From Branchiostoma floridae (lineage: Eukaryota; Chordata; Leptocardii; Amphioxiformes; Branchiostomatidae): a stretch of 64,000 nucleotides of DNA. A model generated the notes under the pieces. The model did no database searches and was not told the origin of the DNA. It saw nothing but the letters and a program-made list of their open reading frames with translations. Below are positions 11,307-21,830 of the stretch, piece by piece (position 1 is the first letter of the stretch; every line of letters starts with the position of its first letter). The stretch lies in NCBI RefSeq assembly GCF_000003815.2, contig NC_049979.1, positions 24,513,881 through 24,577,880 on the forward strand. Reading direction: 5' to 3'. Made by a program: the position numbers and the translations under genes.

Positions 11307-12038
11307 ACGTCAGAACAAAGACAAGGTGTAGAAAGAGACGAGAACTTTCACAAGACCCCTCCCTTCCTCATGATATGGCCTTGACACTCGGTTGGCAGAT
11401 AGCGTTTGACGCTAGGACAAAGTGGGACAGGTTTGGGCCTGCTAACATTTAATTTGGAACTGCCAGGACGTTTTATTGAAACATTCCAAAGAGGATAACT
11501 TTGGAAAATCGACGGACTTTTCATAATTTCAGGCATGCAGGTACTAGGTAGGTTAGGCAAAGATGTATTCAATTGGATACATGTTATGCAAATAATGATC
11601 TGGCAGGTGGGACATAAAACAGATAACAAACATGCAAATAAGGAACGTATTTGCATAATTGATTTACCCTTAATCAATCATGATAAATGATGAAATCTTT
11701 ATACTTGTGACATGTGTAAGTTAGTTAAAGGTGGATATCATCTTGCATAAATTATGTAAATGTATAAGTAATTTGCATAAGATCTATTTCGAGGAGATGT
11801 TGTTGTTATGAACACGCTTTTACTGACTGTATCCATTATGACGTCTATATTCAAGTGTGAGGTAAAAGTAATATTTTTTCAAGCTTCTAAAGTTTCTTCG
11901 TGATCGCTTCTTGGCGAAAGTAATGAGAACTGGCGTTTACATAATATAAACTTGTGCACATGACCTAACATGGACAAAGATGAGTAGACCACGATGACTT
12001 GTGGCGCTACTGTTAGAATATTTGAGCCTCCGTCTTAC
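11307..12038. other. No gene seen between BANF1 and the EGF exon
   Basis: Unique-looking AT-rich sequence. Further exons of the EGF gene (12039-14348) could lie here, but I could not find one with a credible acceptor, phase 1 and a cysteine pattern. Confidence 0.4.
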
Positions 12039-13372
12039 CCTCGCATGTAGTCCCATAGAGAAGAGTGTAACCATCGTCACAGCTGCAGCGGTACGAACCC
12101 ACGGTGTTGATGCAGGTTTGGTCACAGTAACCGTTTGAATCCTGGCATTCATCAATATCTGTGGTGAGAATAATTGTATAACAGACCTTGAGTAGGTTGA
12201 TATAGTAAGGGGCCTGTGAAGCTATAGTACACTGAAACATCATTGTGTAGCCTTACAAGAACCCTAACCTCCAGATGGAGCTGTTATTTTCCAATAGATG
12301 TGTACCAATGATATCTAGTCGATTTTATTTCAGGATTCCACCTGTGTTTAGTAAACATTATGATACTCGCTAACCATACAGATCATATCGAAGCATATCA
12401 TAAACTTCCCTCAGCGGCAATAATTTCGAAATAAACGAGGGACGATAAGCACATAACTTTTCTTATAGCCCCTAAAATTATCTTTGGAATCCAGCTTTGT
12501 CAGACCTTGTCAGGTTTATTGCTCTTCGCCATAGGCTGAGATTGGAGGGTTATTGGGGATTATGTGGAGTTTGTAGAATAATGAATCCTTTTTCCACTCA
12601 GGACTAACGTGTGCTGTGAAGTGCTATGATTTTTTCCTTAAAAATTATTATTTATCGGAACATAACACCCACTTCGAAACCTACACATGGAACTTGTGGC
12701 CTTAGAAAAGGCACACGACTTTCTTATTCCACCCAGGTGTAAAAATGGGTAAACTGAGTAACTGCCTGTACGTTCTGTCAGATTGTTGTATGTGTCACTA
12801 TGAAAATAAGTTATTTAACTTGAGTTCAGTGCCACATTGTTCTTGTCTGCATTTAAACAAGTATAAAAAACAATATCATAAGCTTTTGATTAACATTAAC
12901 AACAAAGTGTGTCTCTAGATGTTGTGCGGAGAGATTTAAGTACAAATAGTTGGTACGACAGATAAGCAAATTATGCTTTAGAAATGAACCCATGATGTTA
13001 CCTGTGCACGTTTCACCTGCACGGACCCATCCTTCACAGCAATTCGCATTACCCATGTAACCCTTGGCACAGACACTGCCGGGTGGTCTGTCAAAATATA
13101 AACTCAACGTCAAAGACGTCTTTAAACGCAATAAAAAACAAACAAACAAAATAAAAGACCAATGTATTGATAATGTATAACTTAAACTGTAAGAAACAGA
13201 TCGTGAAAGATGACCACGATTTCATCTGAATTTTTTAATTCACACCATTGAGCACAACTTAAAAGCCAACCGGATCATGGCGGAGCTCGCCGCGCTCTCA
13301 CTGCAGCCTAAAACGGATGTGTGTAACTTTCTATTTCATACTGGGTATATCATACAAAATGTAAAACTGTGA

Positions 13373-13420
<48 letters not shown>

Positions 13421-14348
13421 GTGTAGGAGAGGCGAGAGCGCCGTCCTCAGAAAGGGTAATCATTAAATGTGTTGCATCACAGCATGGTCGCACGAAACAC
13501 TGCTCTTACAGTCGTGCTTTCATGGAGGTTTAGACATCATTTGTGCATGACAAAAGAAACTCGACACCTCGTGTGTGACTATTTGGGTGACACACTAATT
13601 GCAACCAGGAACCCTTCATTTCATCTGAAACCTAATAAACGTTACCTGATATTCGCTTTTGTCAACGATTTATCTCGCATGGCCACTGCCAACTGGTTGC
13701 GATGTGCTTGTATTGATACTTTATCGTATTGTATTTGGTCCTAGCGAAAAACATAGTCCTGTTCAACCCAGGAGCCGGGCACTTGAATGGTTGGGTCATT
13801 GAAGGCATTGATATGATACAATTTGTACCTTTCTATTGTGTTTCGTTGCTAGTTTGTTCAATGCCTTAACAATGGTCACCAGCACACACCACTGCATTCA
13901 CCAATGCATACAATTTTTCACTATTGCATTTTCTTTGTTTGTGGAAAGGACTAAAAGAACTGAAAATATGTTCCTATGGTTGAAAAGGATTCATGTAGAG
14001 GCTTACGGTGATCGCTAAATATACTTGGTTTGGAGACGGTGACTTAATCAAATCAAATGTAAAAATGCACAAGTTTAACTTGACTTACTGATCTGAGGTT
14101 ATGTTTTAGAAGACTTCACTAACAACGTCAATACTGTGATATATCGATAGTTAATCTAGAAGTAAAAAAAAAAGAAAACCTAAATTTTCCATAGCTGTAA
14201 TGATTACAGTCTATCATTAACATTGTGGTTTAAGATAAAAAAAGGTAACTCACCCGTCTAGTGTTTCGCCGACCTGCACGAAGCTCAGCAGACAAAGAAG
14301 GGTCGTCAAAAGTCCAACACACTGTGTCATGTACATGTACATTGCCAT
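12039..14348 (-). CDS. Secreted protein with signal peptide, Cys-rich module and calcium-binding EGF (three exons, 3' end not found)
   Basis: Three minus-strand exons join in phase. Exon 14348-14254 encodes a signal peptide ([18 protein letters not shown], ending VGETLDG) and stops in phase 2 at GTGAGT. Exon 13087-13002 starts after TTTTGACAG and encodes 29 residues with the segment [15 protein letters not shown]. The CC-x-G-W pattern is typical of EMI/EGF-type extracellular proteins. Exon 12158-12039, flanked by CCACAG and GTAAGA, encodes a complete calcium-binding EGF domain: it opens DIDEC and has six cysteines with the CxNTxGSYxC core. All three junctions keep the frame (2, 1, 1). The protein is therefore secreted and probably a matrix or recognition component. 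Phase 1-1 borders are typical of shuffled EGF exons. The promoter and first exon are duplicated at 236-620. No C-terminal exon was found. Confidence 0.85.
13377..13417. repeat. (GA)n microsatellite
   Basis: About 20 GA dinucleotides in a row, inside the first intron of the EGF gene. Confidence 0.97.
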
Positions 14349-14507
14349 ATTTTTGTCCTGAATCCCTTCCAAATCTTTGATGAAAAGGCCTTAGCTTCCA
14401 AAGCCGTCCGGAAAATACTTTCCCGTTCTCTGCAGTGCTCTAATTTCTGGTGCGCAACGCCACGACCTACGCGGAGGTCAAAGTTCGACCTTGAACAACG
14501 TAAGACG
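14113..14507. repeat. Right copy of the segmental duplication (pair with 236-620)
   Basis: This copy contains the start of intron 1, the signal-peptide exon and the 5' flank of the EGF gene. The upstream sequence, with the shared CTGAATCCCTTCCAA and GGTGCGCAACGCCAC blocks, is retained in both copies, so the promoter was duplicated with the exon. The copy runs into an N gap at 14508. Confidence 0.85.
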
Positions 14508-15266
14508 NNNNNNNNNNNNNNNNNNNNNNNNNNNNNNNNNNNNNNNNNNNNNNNNNNNNNNNNNNNNNNNNNNNNNNNNNNNNNNNNNNNNNNNNNNNNN
14601 NNNNNNNACTTAGCCCTTATTTGCGTTATTTCCATATGATTGTGTGTATCTTTGTCCGAGCTTCCTGTGCACGAATTGTGGACATATTTCATTCCTTTCA
14701 TCGTCCTTGAAATATTATGACCCAAACGCTGCTGTTGTCACAGAGAACTATGCTTGGTAGTTCAAACGTACGCTCACTTCTTTCTTATGTAACATAAGAC
14801 GAAAAAAAAAACACCATGGCATGAACAGGACATTCAAACAAGGACGCAGTACCAAGGTCGGCCACCAGAGAGCCCAAATTGGACATTGATTCTCGTCATA
14901 CCAAAACTTTAACGTAACCCAAATACACAAATGTATACTATAAATCCATCCAGAGGTTCTTACATTATGCTGAGAAATATCCAAAACCACTCACAACCGA
15001 GCGAAAAATAACACGTCCACTTATTAATGTAGTTTGCTAAAAAGATACCTCCAGGGAAAACTTACATGTGCTCAAAAATGTAACAGTTAACGTTACTGTT
15101 ATATTATTTTCTTGAAAAATCAATTGACGGGCTAGTTGCCCTAAATGCATAAAGGCATCGGGACACGTTTTTTTTTTATATTTGCTTTTGGACAGAAGAG
15201 AACAATGTGCCATTATGTGGCACTGCACTCAAGTTAGTAACTTATATCGACAGTGCCACATACACA
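14508..15266. other. Gap (14508-14607) and sequence without a recognised gene
   Basis: Sequence between the EGF gene promoter and the MITE. I see no exon-like or repeat structure. Confidence 0.5.
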
Positions 15267-15274
15267 GTACAGAC

Positions 15275-15706
15275 TAGGGCTGGGTATCGGTACAGCGTAC
15301 CGGTACAAAACCGGTTTTTCTTGTTGGACCGGTTCAGAAAAACCGGACCTGAAAAAATTAGGTGGACCGGATGTTGGACCGATTAGAAAATTAACATATT
15401 ATTTGATCAGGCATTCACACGTTTTAGCGCTTGCAGGTGGAAGAAAATAACAAGAGTGAAGTAGAGTAGAGTTTATATCATTTCTACCAAGTTTTACAGT
15501 CAATCGTACATGTGCAGTTAGTGTTATAGGATTTTAAGAGGCCAGTGTAAGTCTAATACTTCACCAAACACATTTCTTTGTAGTGAAATGGACCATTGGT
15601 ATGAGTCATACTGAATCAGGTCCAGGTTCAGGTCCGGACCTGGACCTGATCCTCTGGACCTGAACCGGACCTGGACCTGAATTTTCTGTACCGGTACCCA
15701 GCCCTA
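15275..15706. mobile_element. hAT-type MITE, 432 bp, with 8-bp target-site duplication
   Basis: The ends are near-perfect inverted repeats: TAGGGCTGGGTATCGGTAC at 15275 against the reverse complement of 15686-15706 (one mismatch in 21). The element is bounded on both sides by the same 8-mer, GTACAGAC (15267-15274 and 15707-15714). An 8-bp duplication together with a TAGGGxTGGG terminus is characteristic of the hAT superfamily. The inside is made of ACCGGACC/GGTCCAGG-type motifs in both orientations (15310-15375, 15620-15680) and has no transposase frame, so it must be mobilised in trans. It lies just downstream of the LDLa exon of the PLAT/lectin gene. Confidence 0.93.
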
Positions 15707-15910
15707 GTACAGACAGAAAGTAAAGGTAGTCTTTCACCTCCCCGAAGTCAGGTACTCATTCTTACACCTGGGTGAAGTGCCTTTCCCAAGGACAGAACGT
15801 CGGGGGCACGGCGGGTATCGAACGCGGGACTTATAGTCACTCTTATAGTAACTCTAGTACGCCACACATGACGCCACACGTACACACGACGCCACGGGAC
15901 ACGGGCTTAC

Positions 15911-17479
15911 CGCAGCCTTCCTCGTCACTCCGGTCCAAACAGTCCGCCGTCCCGTCACAACGCCTCCAGGACGGGATGCACTGATATCCGTGTGCACAGG
16001 GGAAGTATCCGAGCGAGCAGTTGGCCACTGTGAAAGTGTACAGTTAATATTCGCATTAGCAGACAGTTTACCTTCCGGAGTCCTGGCAGCATATGAAATA
16101 TAAATCTGCGTTGTTTAAGGCTATTGATTTTGCCCTGTATGAAATTTATGCCTTTTGTATTCTAATTCATGGGTATTAATTACTCTACGAGATACTGTGA
16201 GATCATCCTATTCGAAGTTATAAAACTGTGTCAACAAAAGCTCTTCGCTTATGTTGATATGACCTGTATGGCGTGTATTTCACAAATAGTGCCACAGTTT
16301 TGATAAATCGTTTTCAATTAATCATTTATCAAAACATGTAAAACATGTATTCCTTAAAAGACAGTAGACGCGTCATCAGCGATTCCACCGATAGCGGTAG
16401 ATAATACGTGACGTACCCTTATCCAGCTGGCAGAAGAACGTGTTAGCAATGGAACAAGCCTGATCATTCCACTCCTGCCACAGCGAGATGTAACGTACAC
16501 AGTCTTCTACTCCGTTTGCGTTGTTGGGTTCTCCGTCGCTCCACTTACTCCAGTCAGCTGTTATGTTGGACACAGTCCCATCTTCCCACATCCACTCGCT
16601 CTCACGATTTTCGTCGTTCAGGCCGATCCACGGACCTAGGTTCGGGTCGATGTCATTCTTCAAATCCCACAAGAAGACAAACAGGCCGTTGTTTTTCGGC
16701 ATGGCCAGAAACCCCCCATCGTCGGCACACACCTGTCTGGCACCGCTGTAGGTCTGGCGTTCGGTGAACACTTTGAAACACGCACCGCCGTACCCGGTGT
16801 AACCCAAAGGACATACCGCAATACCTGTTACAATAAACATATTAGTAGATTGACAAGAAAGGATTTTAGCTTGCGCTTCATTTTAGAATATTCTAATTCA
16901 CAAAACAGTACATGCTAGCAAATCAAGATTCTTTATTACTGAAACACTAACCATCGAAATCCACAAAAAGATGTTGACTGCCCTCCGCGGGATCAGTAGA
17001 CAGTTCACAAACATCGGGGCAGGTAAAACGATAATACCGTCCGGTATAGTTATTCTGCACAATAATCTGTAAATACAAAAAGAACCATCATCATACACGT
17101 ATTTTGCTCTTCAACAACCTCTGAATTACATATATAAGGGATACAACCTCAGTCACGTTTGGGACGAAAATATTCTGGTCTAACTGTCATTGATGGCGTT
17201 ACTGTGCCCTAAAGAAGGTATCAGCACAAGGTATATAAAGGTATACAAAGTACTTCATTTTCAAATGATTCCTAACACGATGTAGCCATACATAACAGTT
17301 CGTGGAACGTCTGGATTAGATTCAAACTGCCAAAACTCAAATTGACAGATTCCTTTAGTAAATGTATGTTTTGCAAACTTACCCAGTCAATCAGCAGTTC
17401 GTCGTCACCTGACGTTGACAGTCGAAGCCGTGTTGGAATACCGAAATCATTAGCTGTAAATATTCGATCAAACACCGTC
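15911..17479 (-). CDS. PLAT / C-type lectin / LDLa domain protein (four exons; both ends missing)
   Basis: Four minus-strand exons join without breaking frame. Exons 17479-17383 and 17066-16952 together give the second half of a PLAT-like domain ([16 protein letters not shown] joined to [16 protein letters not shown]). Exon 16824-16417 is a complete C-type lectin domain. It contains WIGLNDE, the EPN tripeptide and WND, the residues that bind calcium and mannose-type sugars, plus the expected cysteines and a C-terminal FFCQ. Exon 16027-15911 is one LDL-receptor class A module: six cysteines and the calcium-cage pattern [16 protein letters not shown]. Donors and acceptors are GT-AG with phases 0, 1, 1, 1. 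The protein is extracellular or membrane-anchored. The domain set resembles polycystin-1-like proteins and the many shuffled lectins of lancelets. The 5' part lies beyond 17480, perhaps in the 17733-17863 gap. No exon after 15911 was found before the next gene's first exon at 14348. Confidence 0.88.
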
Positions 17480-18044
17480 CTGTGATGATGAGGTTGAAGA
17501 AAAAGGTTCATTGTTACTAAGGCACACACATGGTTACTTGAGTGACTTAGGTCGGCTAATTCCTTCTTCTCTATAAAGAAAAATAGACAGCAGTGTCATC
17601 AATGTATCACGTATCCGACCAAAATCGGAGTCATCTGGCCATATTAAAATGAACTACCTTATCCTCGTACAGAACGATTTCAATTGATGAAATTGTAAAA
17701 GTATTGGTTGAACTTGGTACTGCAACAGCATCNNNNNNNNNNNNNNNNNNNNNNNNNNNNNNNNNNNNNNNNNNNNNNNNNNNNNNNNNNNNNNNNNNNN
17801 NNNNNNNNNNNNNNNNNNNNNNNNNNNNNNNNNNNNNNNNNNNNNNNNNNNNNNNNNNNNNNNTTCTGCTTTTTGTATTTGCTGTCGAATATCTTACGAC
17901 CTTCTGGATGGATTGCGATGATATTTGATACGTGGGCCGATTTTATGGCCCCGACCGTTTTAAAGTGCTTTTGGGCCATCTACTTTCTATGCACTATAAT
18001 TCTTTTGTTTTTAGCTTATGATATTGTTCAGCAGGCGTTATTTT
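17480..18044. other. No gene seen (contains a gap, 17733-17863)
   Basis: This should hold upstream exons of the PLAT/lectin gene, but none was found in the readable part. Confidence 0.4.
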
Positions 18045-18118
18045 TGATTATCATATAGCCAGATGGAGTTGACCAATCAGAGGCCCCCATTTCCTATGGG
18101 TTATCAGGCCGTAACCTG

Positions 18119-18154
18119 AAAAGTGGGCGGTTATTAGAATAACCGCCCACTTTT
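18119..18154. repeat. Perfect 17-bp-arm hairpin
   Basis: AAAAGTGGGCGGTTATT (18119-18135) is exactly complementary to 18138-18154, with a two-base AG loop. It lies 57 bases inside the left inverted repeat and upstream of the Crypton-type gene. It could be a recombinase or transposase site, or a fold-back end. Confidence 0.9.
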
Positions 18155-18474
18155 TGGACCGCACCATTATAGAGGGGACAGGACGCTAATACTAGTGTTA
18201 CGTATTTATCGATTATATCTATTAAACAGCGTATTATACTTTATTTCGAACAATTTATGTTAAACTACAACACAATTAATAGATATAAATGATATTTAAA
18301 CTGAAAAAGATTAAAACAGATTTACAACACCCCCGCCAAAAGTGGTCTGTTCCATTACGTCACCGCAGATCCGCATATCGGACGATTTTATTTTTGCTGG
18401 ACGCCATCTTTTTTTTGCATTCGAACCGCAAGTTTGTGAGCTTTTTGTTGGTATTTTCGTCGTTTCTGTCGGCT

Positions 18475-19079
18475 ATGGACGGCGAGGTACCGCAGTTCTA
18501 CGTGGAAGAGGTATCTGAGAGAGATCTTGAAGCGTTGTTGAGGCCCTGGGAGGCCGAAACAGAACCTGAACAGCAGCCAGAACCTGAAGGCGCAGCGGAG
18601 AACACCACTGCCCGCTTCGCGACTTTAGATGGAGAACAACTGGACGAGATAGAAGGGGGAAGGGTGGAGAAAACCACCGAGAAGTCTACTAGGTGGGGCG
18701 TCAAGATTTTCAAAGGTGAGTATCTTTTTTCCGACGTAAAAAAATAAGCAAAAATAGAAATACATACTTATAAATGCTTTACATTTATTTGTTCAGTGAA
18801 CTAAGTGAGAGCCATGTGGGGAGGGGGGTCGGAGTAACGTTTGAAAATAATTATACATGTATCTTGATGATAGATAGAGAACTAGCATTATTATTAACAG
18901 CCTGATAGTGGATTTGGGGGCGAAAAAAATTAAGAAAACTTTTTTTTTCAATTTTAGCATGGCTGCAGGCAAGAGACAAAAACACTGAATTTGAGGAGCT
19001 GCCGGAAACAGAGTTGTCACAACTACTAAGGCAGTTCTACGCTGAAGTACGAAAAGACGACGGTACAACTTATTCAAAG
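18475..19079 (+). CDS. Crypton/DUF3504-type protein, N-terminal two exons
   Basis: Exon 18475-18715 begins with an ATG and encodes an acidic Glu-rich region (residues 10-50), then TRWGVKIFK, ending in phase 1 at GTGAGT. Exon 18958-19079 follows a polypyrimidine tract and TTTTAG, and continues AWLQARDKNTEFEELPET then LLRQFYAEVRKDDGTTYSK. This composite is the N-terminal segment seen in the ZMYM2/ZMYM3/QRICH1/KIAA1958 group and in Crypton tyrosine-recombinase transposons (the W-x-x-x-x-F-x-x-W-x-x-x-R and FYAE-R-x-x-x-G-x-x-YS core). In that family the segment precedes the DUF3504 recombinase-like domain. Here that part would fall in the 821-base gap (19451-20271) or is absent. The second donor (AAG|GTTCAA) is weak. 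The gene could be a domesticated host gene or an element remnant. Confidence 0.72.
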
Positions 19080-19232
19080 GTTCAATAACTGTGGACAGGT
19101 ACATTTCAATGGACCAGTCAGCTTTAACTTCAAGTAACTCATGTAGCAGGGCAGAGTTTGGGGGGAGGGGGGCTGGTCACCATATACTTGCTGTATATGA
19201 ATGTGTTTAGGTAACAATAAACAGAGCAGATT

Positions 19233-19368
19233 AGAAATTTCTAGTTTGTATTGCAAATAAGCCACATGTTGATGATATTCTATCTCACAAACGAACGATG
19301 AGAAATTTCTAGTTTGTATTGCAAATAAGCCACATGTTGATGATATTCTATCTCACAAACGGACGATG
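19233..19368. repeat. 68-bp sequence duplicated in tandem
   Basis: Two nearly identical copies (19233-19300, 19301-19368) beginning AGAAATTTCTAGTTTG. They differ by one base near the end (AACGAACG against AACGGACG). This is a very recent duplication or an assembly duplicate, just before the N gap. Confidence 0.92.
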
Positions 19369-19450
19369 AGATTAGTTAAAATGCGCGGTTAAATGGTGAT
19401 GATGAAATGGTTTAATAGTTTGTATATATACACTATTGTACAATATATAT

Positions 19451-20271
19451 NNNNNNNNNNNNNNNNNNNNNNNNNNNNNNNNNNNNNNNNNNNNNNNNNN
19501 NNNNNNNNNNNNNNNNNNNNNNNNNNNNNNNNNNNNNNNNNNNNNNNNNNNNNNNNNNNNNNNNNNNNNNNNNNNNNNNNNNNNNNNNNNNNNNNNNNNN
19601 NNNNNNNNNNNNNNNNNNNNNNNNNNNNNNNNNNNNNNNNNNNNNNNNNNNNNNNNNNNNNNNNNNNNNNNNNNNNNNNNNNNNNNNNNNNNNNNNNNNN
19701 NNNNNNNNNNNNNNNNNNNNNNNNNNNNNNNNNNNNNNNNNNNNNNNNNNNNNNNNNNNNNNNNNNNNNNNNNNNNNNNNNNNNNNNNNNNNNNNNNNNN
19801 NNNNNNNNNNNNNNNNNNNNNNNNNNNNNNNNNNNNNNNNNNNNNNNNNNNNNNNNNNNNNNNNNNNNNNNNNNNNNNNNNNNNNNNNNNNNNNNNNNNN
19901 NNNNNNNNNNNNNNNNNNNNNNNNNNNNNNNNNNNNNNNNNNNNNNNNNNNNNNNNNNNNNNNNNNNNNNNNNNNNNNNNNNNNNNNNNNNNNNNNNNNN
20001 NNNNNNNNNNNNNNNNNNNNNNNNNNNNNNNNNNNNNNNNNNNNNNNNNNNNNNNNNNNNNNNNNNNNNNNNNNNNNNNNNNNNNNNNNNNNNNNNNNNN
20101 NNNNNNNNNNNNNNNNNNNNNNNNNNNNNNNNNNNNNNNNNNNNNNNNNNNNNNNNNNNNNNNNNNNNNNNNNNNNNNNNNNNNNNNNNNNNNNNNNNNN
20201 NNNNNNNNNNNNNNNNNNNNNNNNNNNNNNNNNNNNNNNNNNNNNNNNNNNNNNNNNNNNNNNNNNNNNNN
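19451..20271. other. Assembly gap, 821 N
   Basis: Unsequenced. It would be expected to hold the C-terminal part of the Crypton-type gene if that gene is complete. Confidence 1.
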
Positions 20272-20496
20272 GAGGATAAGGCGGGGCATTAACGTTATTA
20301 TCATATAGCCTACACAAACTGACCCATTTAAGCAACAAATTCCTTTATAATACATACATCCTTTATTCAAGACTTCCAAGGCTTGACATGGAGACAAATT
20401 GCCATCTGCTGGGACAAGTGTGTTGCTATTCAATCCTAAGTTATAGTTGTACATAGTCAATAAATTTGCAGGAATGTGAACAGTAATAATGTTTGG

Positions 20497-20640
20497 ATTA
20501 CGTCGTCCATGGACTGCGCCCAGTCAGGGGAGCGATACCCTCCTGCCTGGCCTGAATCTACGTGTTACGGCGTCATAACCAACGTGGAACGGGGCCTTCT
20601 GATTGGTCCCCGGCGCCTGGCTATATGATAATCATATTTA
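20497..20640. repeat. Dispersed repeat, copy 1 (pair with 22686-22800)
   Basis: Shares the stretch from GGAGCGATAC through TGCCTGGCCTGAATCT and GTTACGGCGTCATAACCAAC to GTGGAACGG with 22686-22800, same orientation. The copies differ mainly in the inserted block before CCTGGCTATATGA. In one frame both copies read ERYxPAWPESxCYGVITNVER. Confidence 0.85.
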
Positions 20641-21369
20641 ATGACTATTTAAATGTGAGATCCATTAAACTTTCTGTTTGGGGGATCTAAGAGAAGAAGC
20701 ACCAGTCATATCTATCTTCAATATTTTACTGGGTAAAGTCTCTGTTTTCAAAAATAGCTATTCCTCAGCTATCATTGCACGGTTTGGCCATCTATTTTAG
20801 ATCAAAGGAAGAAAATGTAGCTAAAAGAAAAATAAGTTAGTCATTCACTGTAAAAAGTGAAGAGAACTAGAAAATGTGTCATATTGTTAATACTGATATT
20901 AGCATGCTATATGCATATCATGTGTGTTGGTGTGTGTACTCATTCGCTGTTTTGTGTATATTTATGCAAATCCGTTCTTTCATGTGCTTGAATCTTGACT
21001 AAAGATTGTAAAAAAAAAAAAACCATGTGAATGAATCCGACATACCAAATGAAACAACACGATGTATTTGATAAAGTATTGAGGGAGACACATTAGACAT
21101 ATAAACCTTTGAGTTATTTTTTATGTATTATATGGCATATGGCACAACTTTCTTTAATTTTGTTTTTTAAGGTATGTCACAATTCTACGAGAACCCTTAC
21201 GACGGCTCCAGTCTGTCTTCAACTATATCAAAGGTTTTTCCCAGGACTTAAAAAAGAAACTCCTCGTGGAATATCCCCTGTTCTAACGTACATGACCAGA
21301 CCATAGTACTGGGATCCACGATACCGGCCACCCTGGGTAGATTACAAGGAAAATTTCTGCTTCAGGAAC
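20641..21369. other. No gene seen
   Basis: AT-rich sequence. Its right part (21170-21369) may be the degraded upstream portion of the LINE that is recognisable from 21370 on. Confidence 0.4.
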
Positions 21370-21830
21370 TGCATGGCTCGGGATTTGAGTCGAAGGATTA
21401 TGCCAACAAGAATTCGTACAAGAGTTCGTAAAAGACAAAGAAAACGATTTCTCAACGGTGCTTATCTTATGGATTATCAGGAGGAATTTTATGTACATTT
21501 CTGGCAATCTTTAGAGCAAGACCTACTGTTAGCCGCAAACTATGCCATACAAAAAGGGGAACTTTCAAACTCGCAGAAACGAGGCGTTATTCATCTTATC
21601 CCTAAAAAGGATAGCGATTTAAGAAGTCTTGCCAACTGGCGCCCTATTACACTGTTCAATATAGATTACAAACTCATAGTAAACCAATAGCTAATAGGTT
21701 AGAAGTTAGAACCCTTATTACCAAAGTTAATAAATCCTGACCAAACTGGTTTCATGAAAGGAAGACAAGTAAGCACAGATTTTCGCCACATAGCTGATGC
21801 CCTAGGCCTGGCCTAGAATATACTAAAGTA
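21370..21830 (+). pseudogene. LINE reverse transcriptase fragment (L1/Tx1-like), frameshifted
   Basis: The frame at 21373-21690 contains the start of a LINE reverse-transcriptase domain: EEFYVHFW, then KGELSNSQKRGVIHLIPKKD and NWRPITLFNIDYKLI. After stops and at least one frameshift near 21690, the next conserved block (INPDQTGFMKGRQ) follows at about 21735-21775. Order and spacing fit the finger and palm of L1/Tx1-type retrotransposons. The catalytic YxDD region and both ends are missing, so this is a dead fragment. Confidence 0.85.

Larger units (their letters stand above)
18045..20634. mobile_element. Inverted-repeat-bounded unit around the Crypton-type gene
   Basis: TGATTATCATATAGCCAG at 18045-18062 is the exact reverse complement of 20617-20634. 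Similarity continues inward through a CCAATCAGAGGCC block (18072-18086 against 20592-20609). The unit is about 2.6 kb and includes an 821-N gap. A further same-orientation ATTATCATATAGCC at 20297-20310 suggests that a smaller element (20297-20634) may share these ends. A sequence related to the right end recurs at 22686-22800. Classical Cryptons lack inverted repeats, so the repeats may belong to a separate MITE family; the boundaries are provisional. Confidence 0.5.

Noticed and set aside
16516-16767. Plus-strand frames of 76-83 residues over the lectin exon
   Set aside because: Antisense to the C-type lectin exon, which has an intact domain and splice sites.
19372-20460. Frames of 290-362 residues across the 821-N gap
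   Set aside because: Almost entirely N; the readable ends carry no motif. The same applies to frames across 27029-27876, 44300-44746 and 53215-53997.
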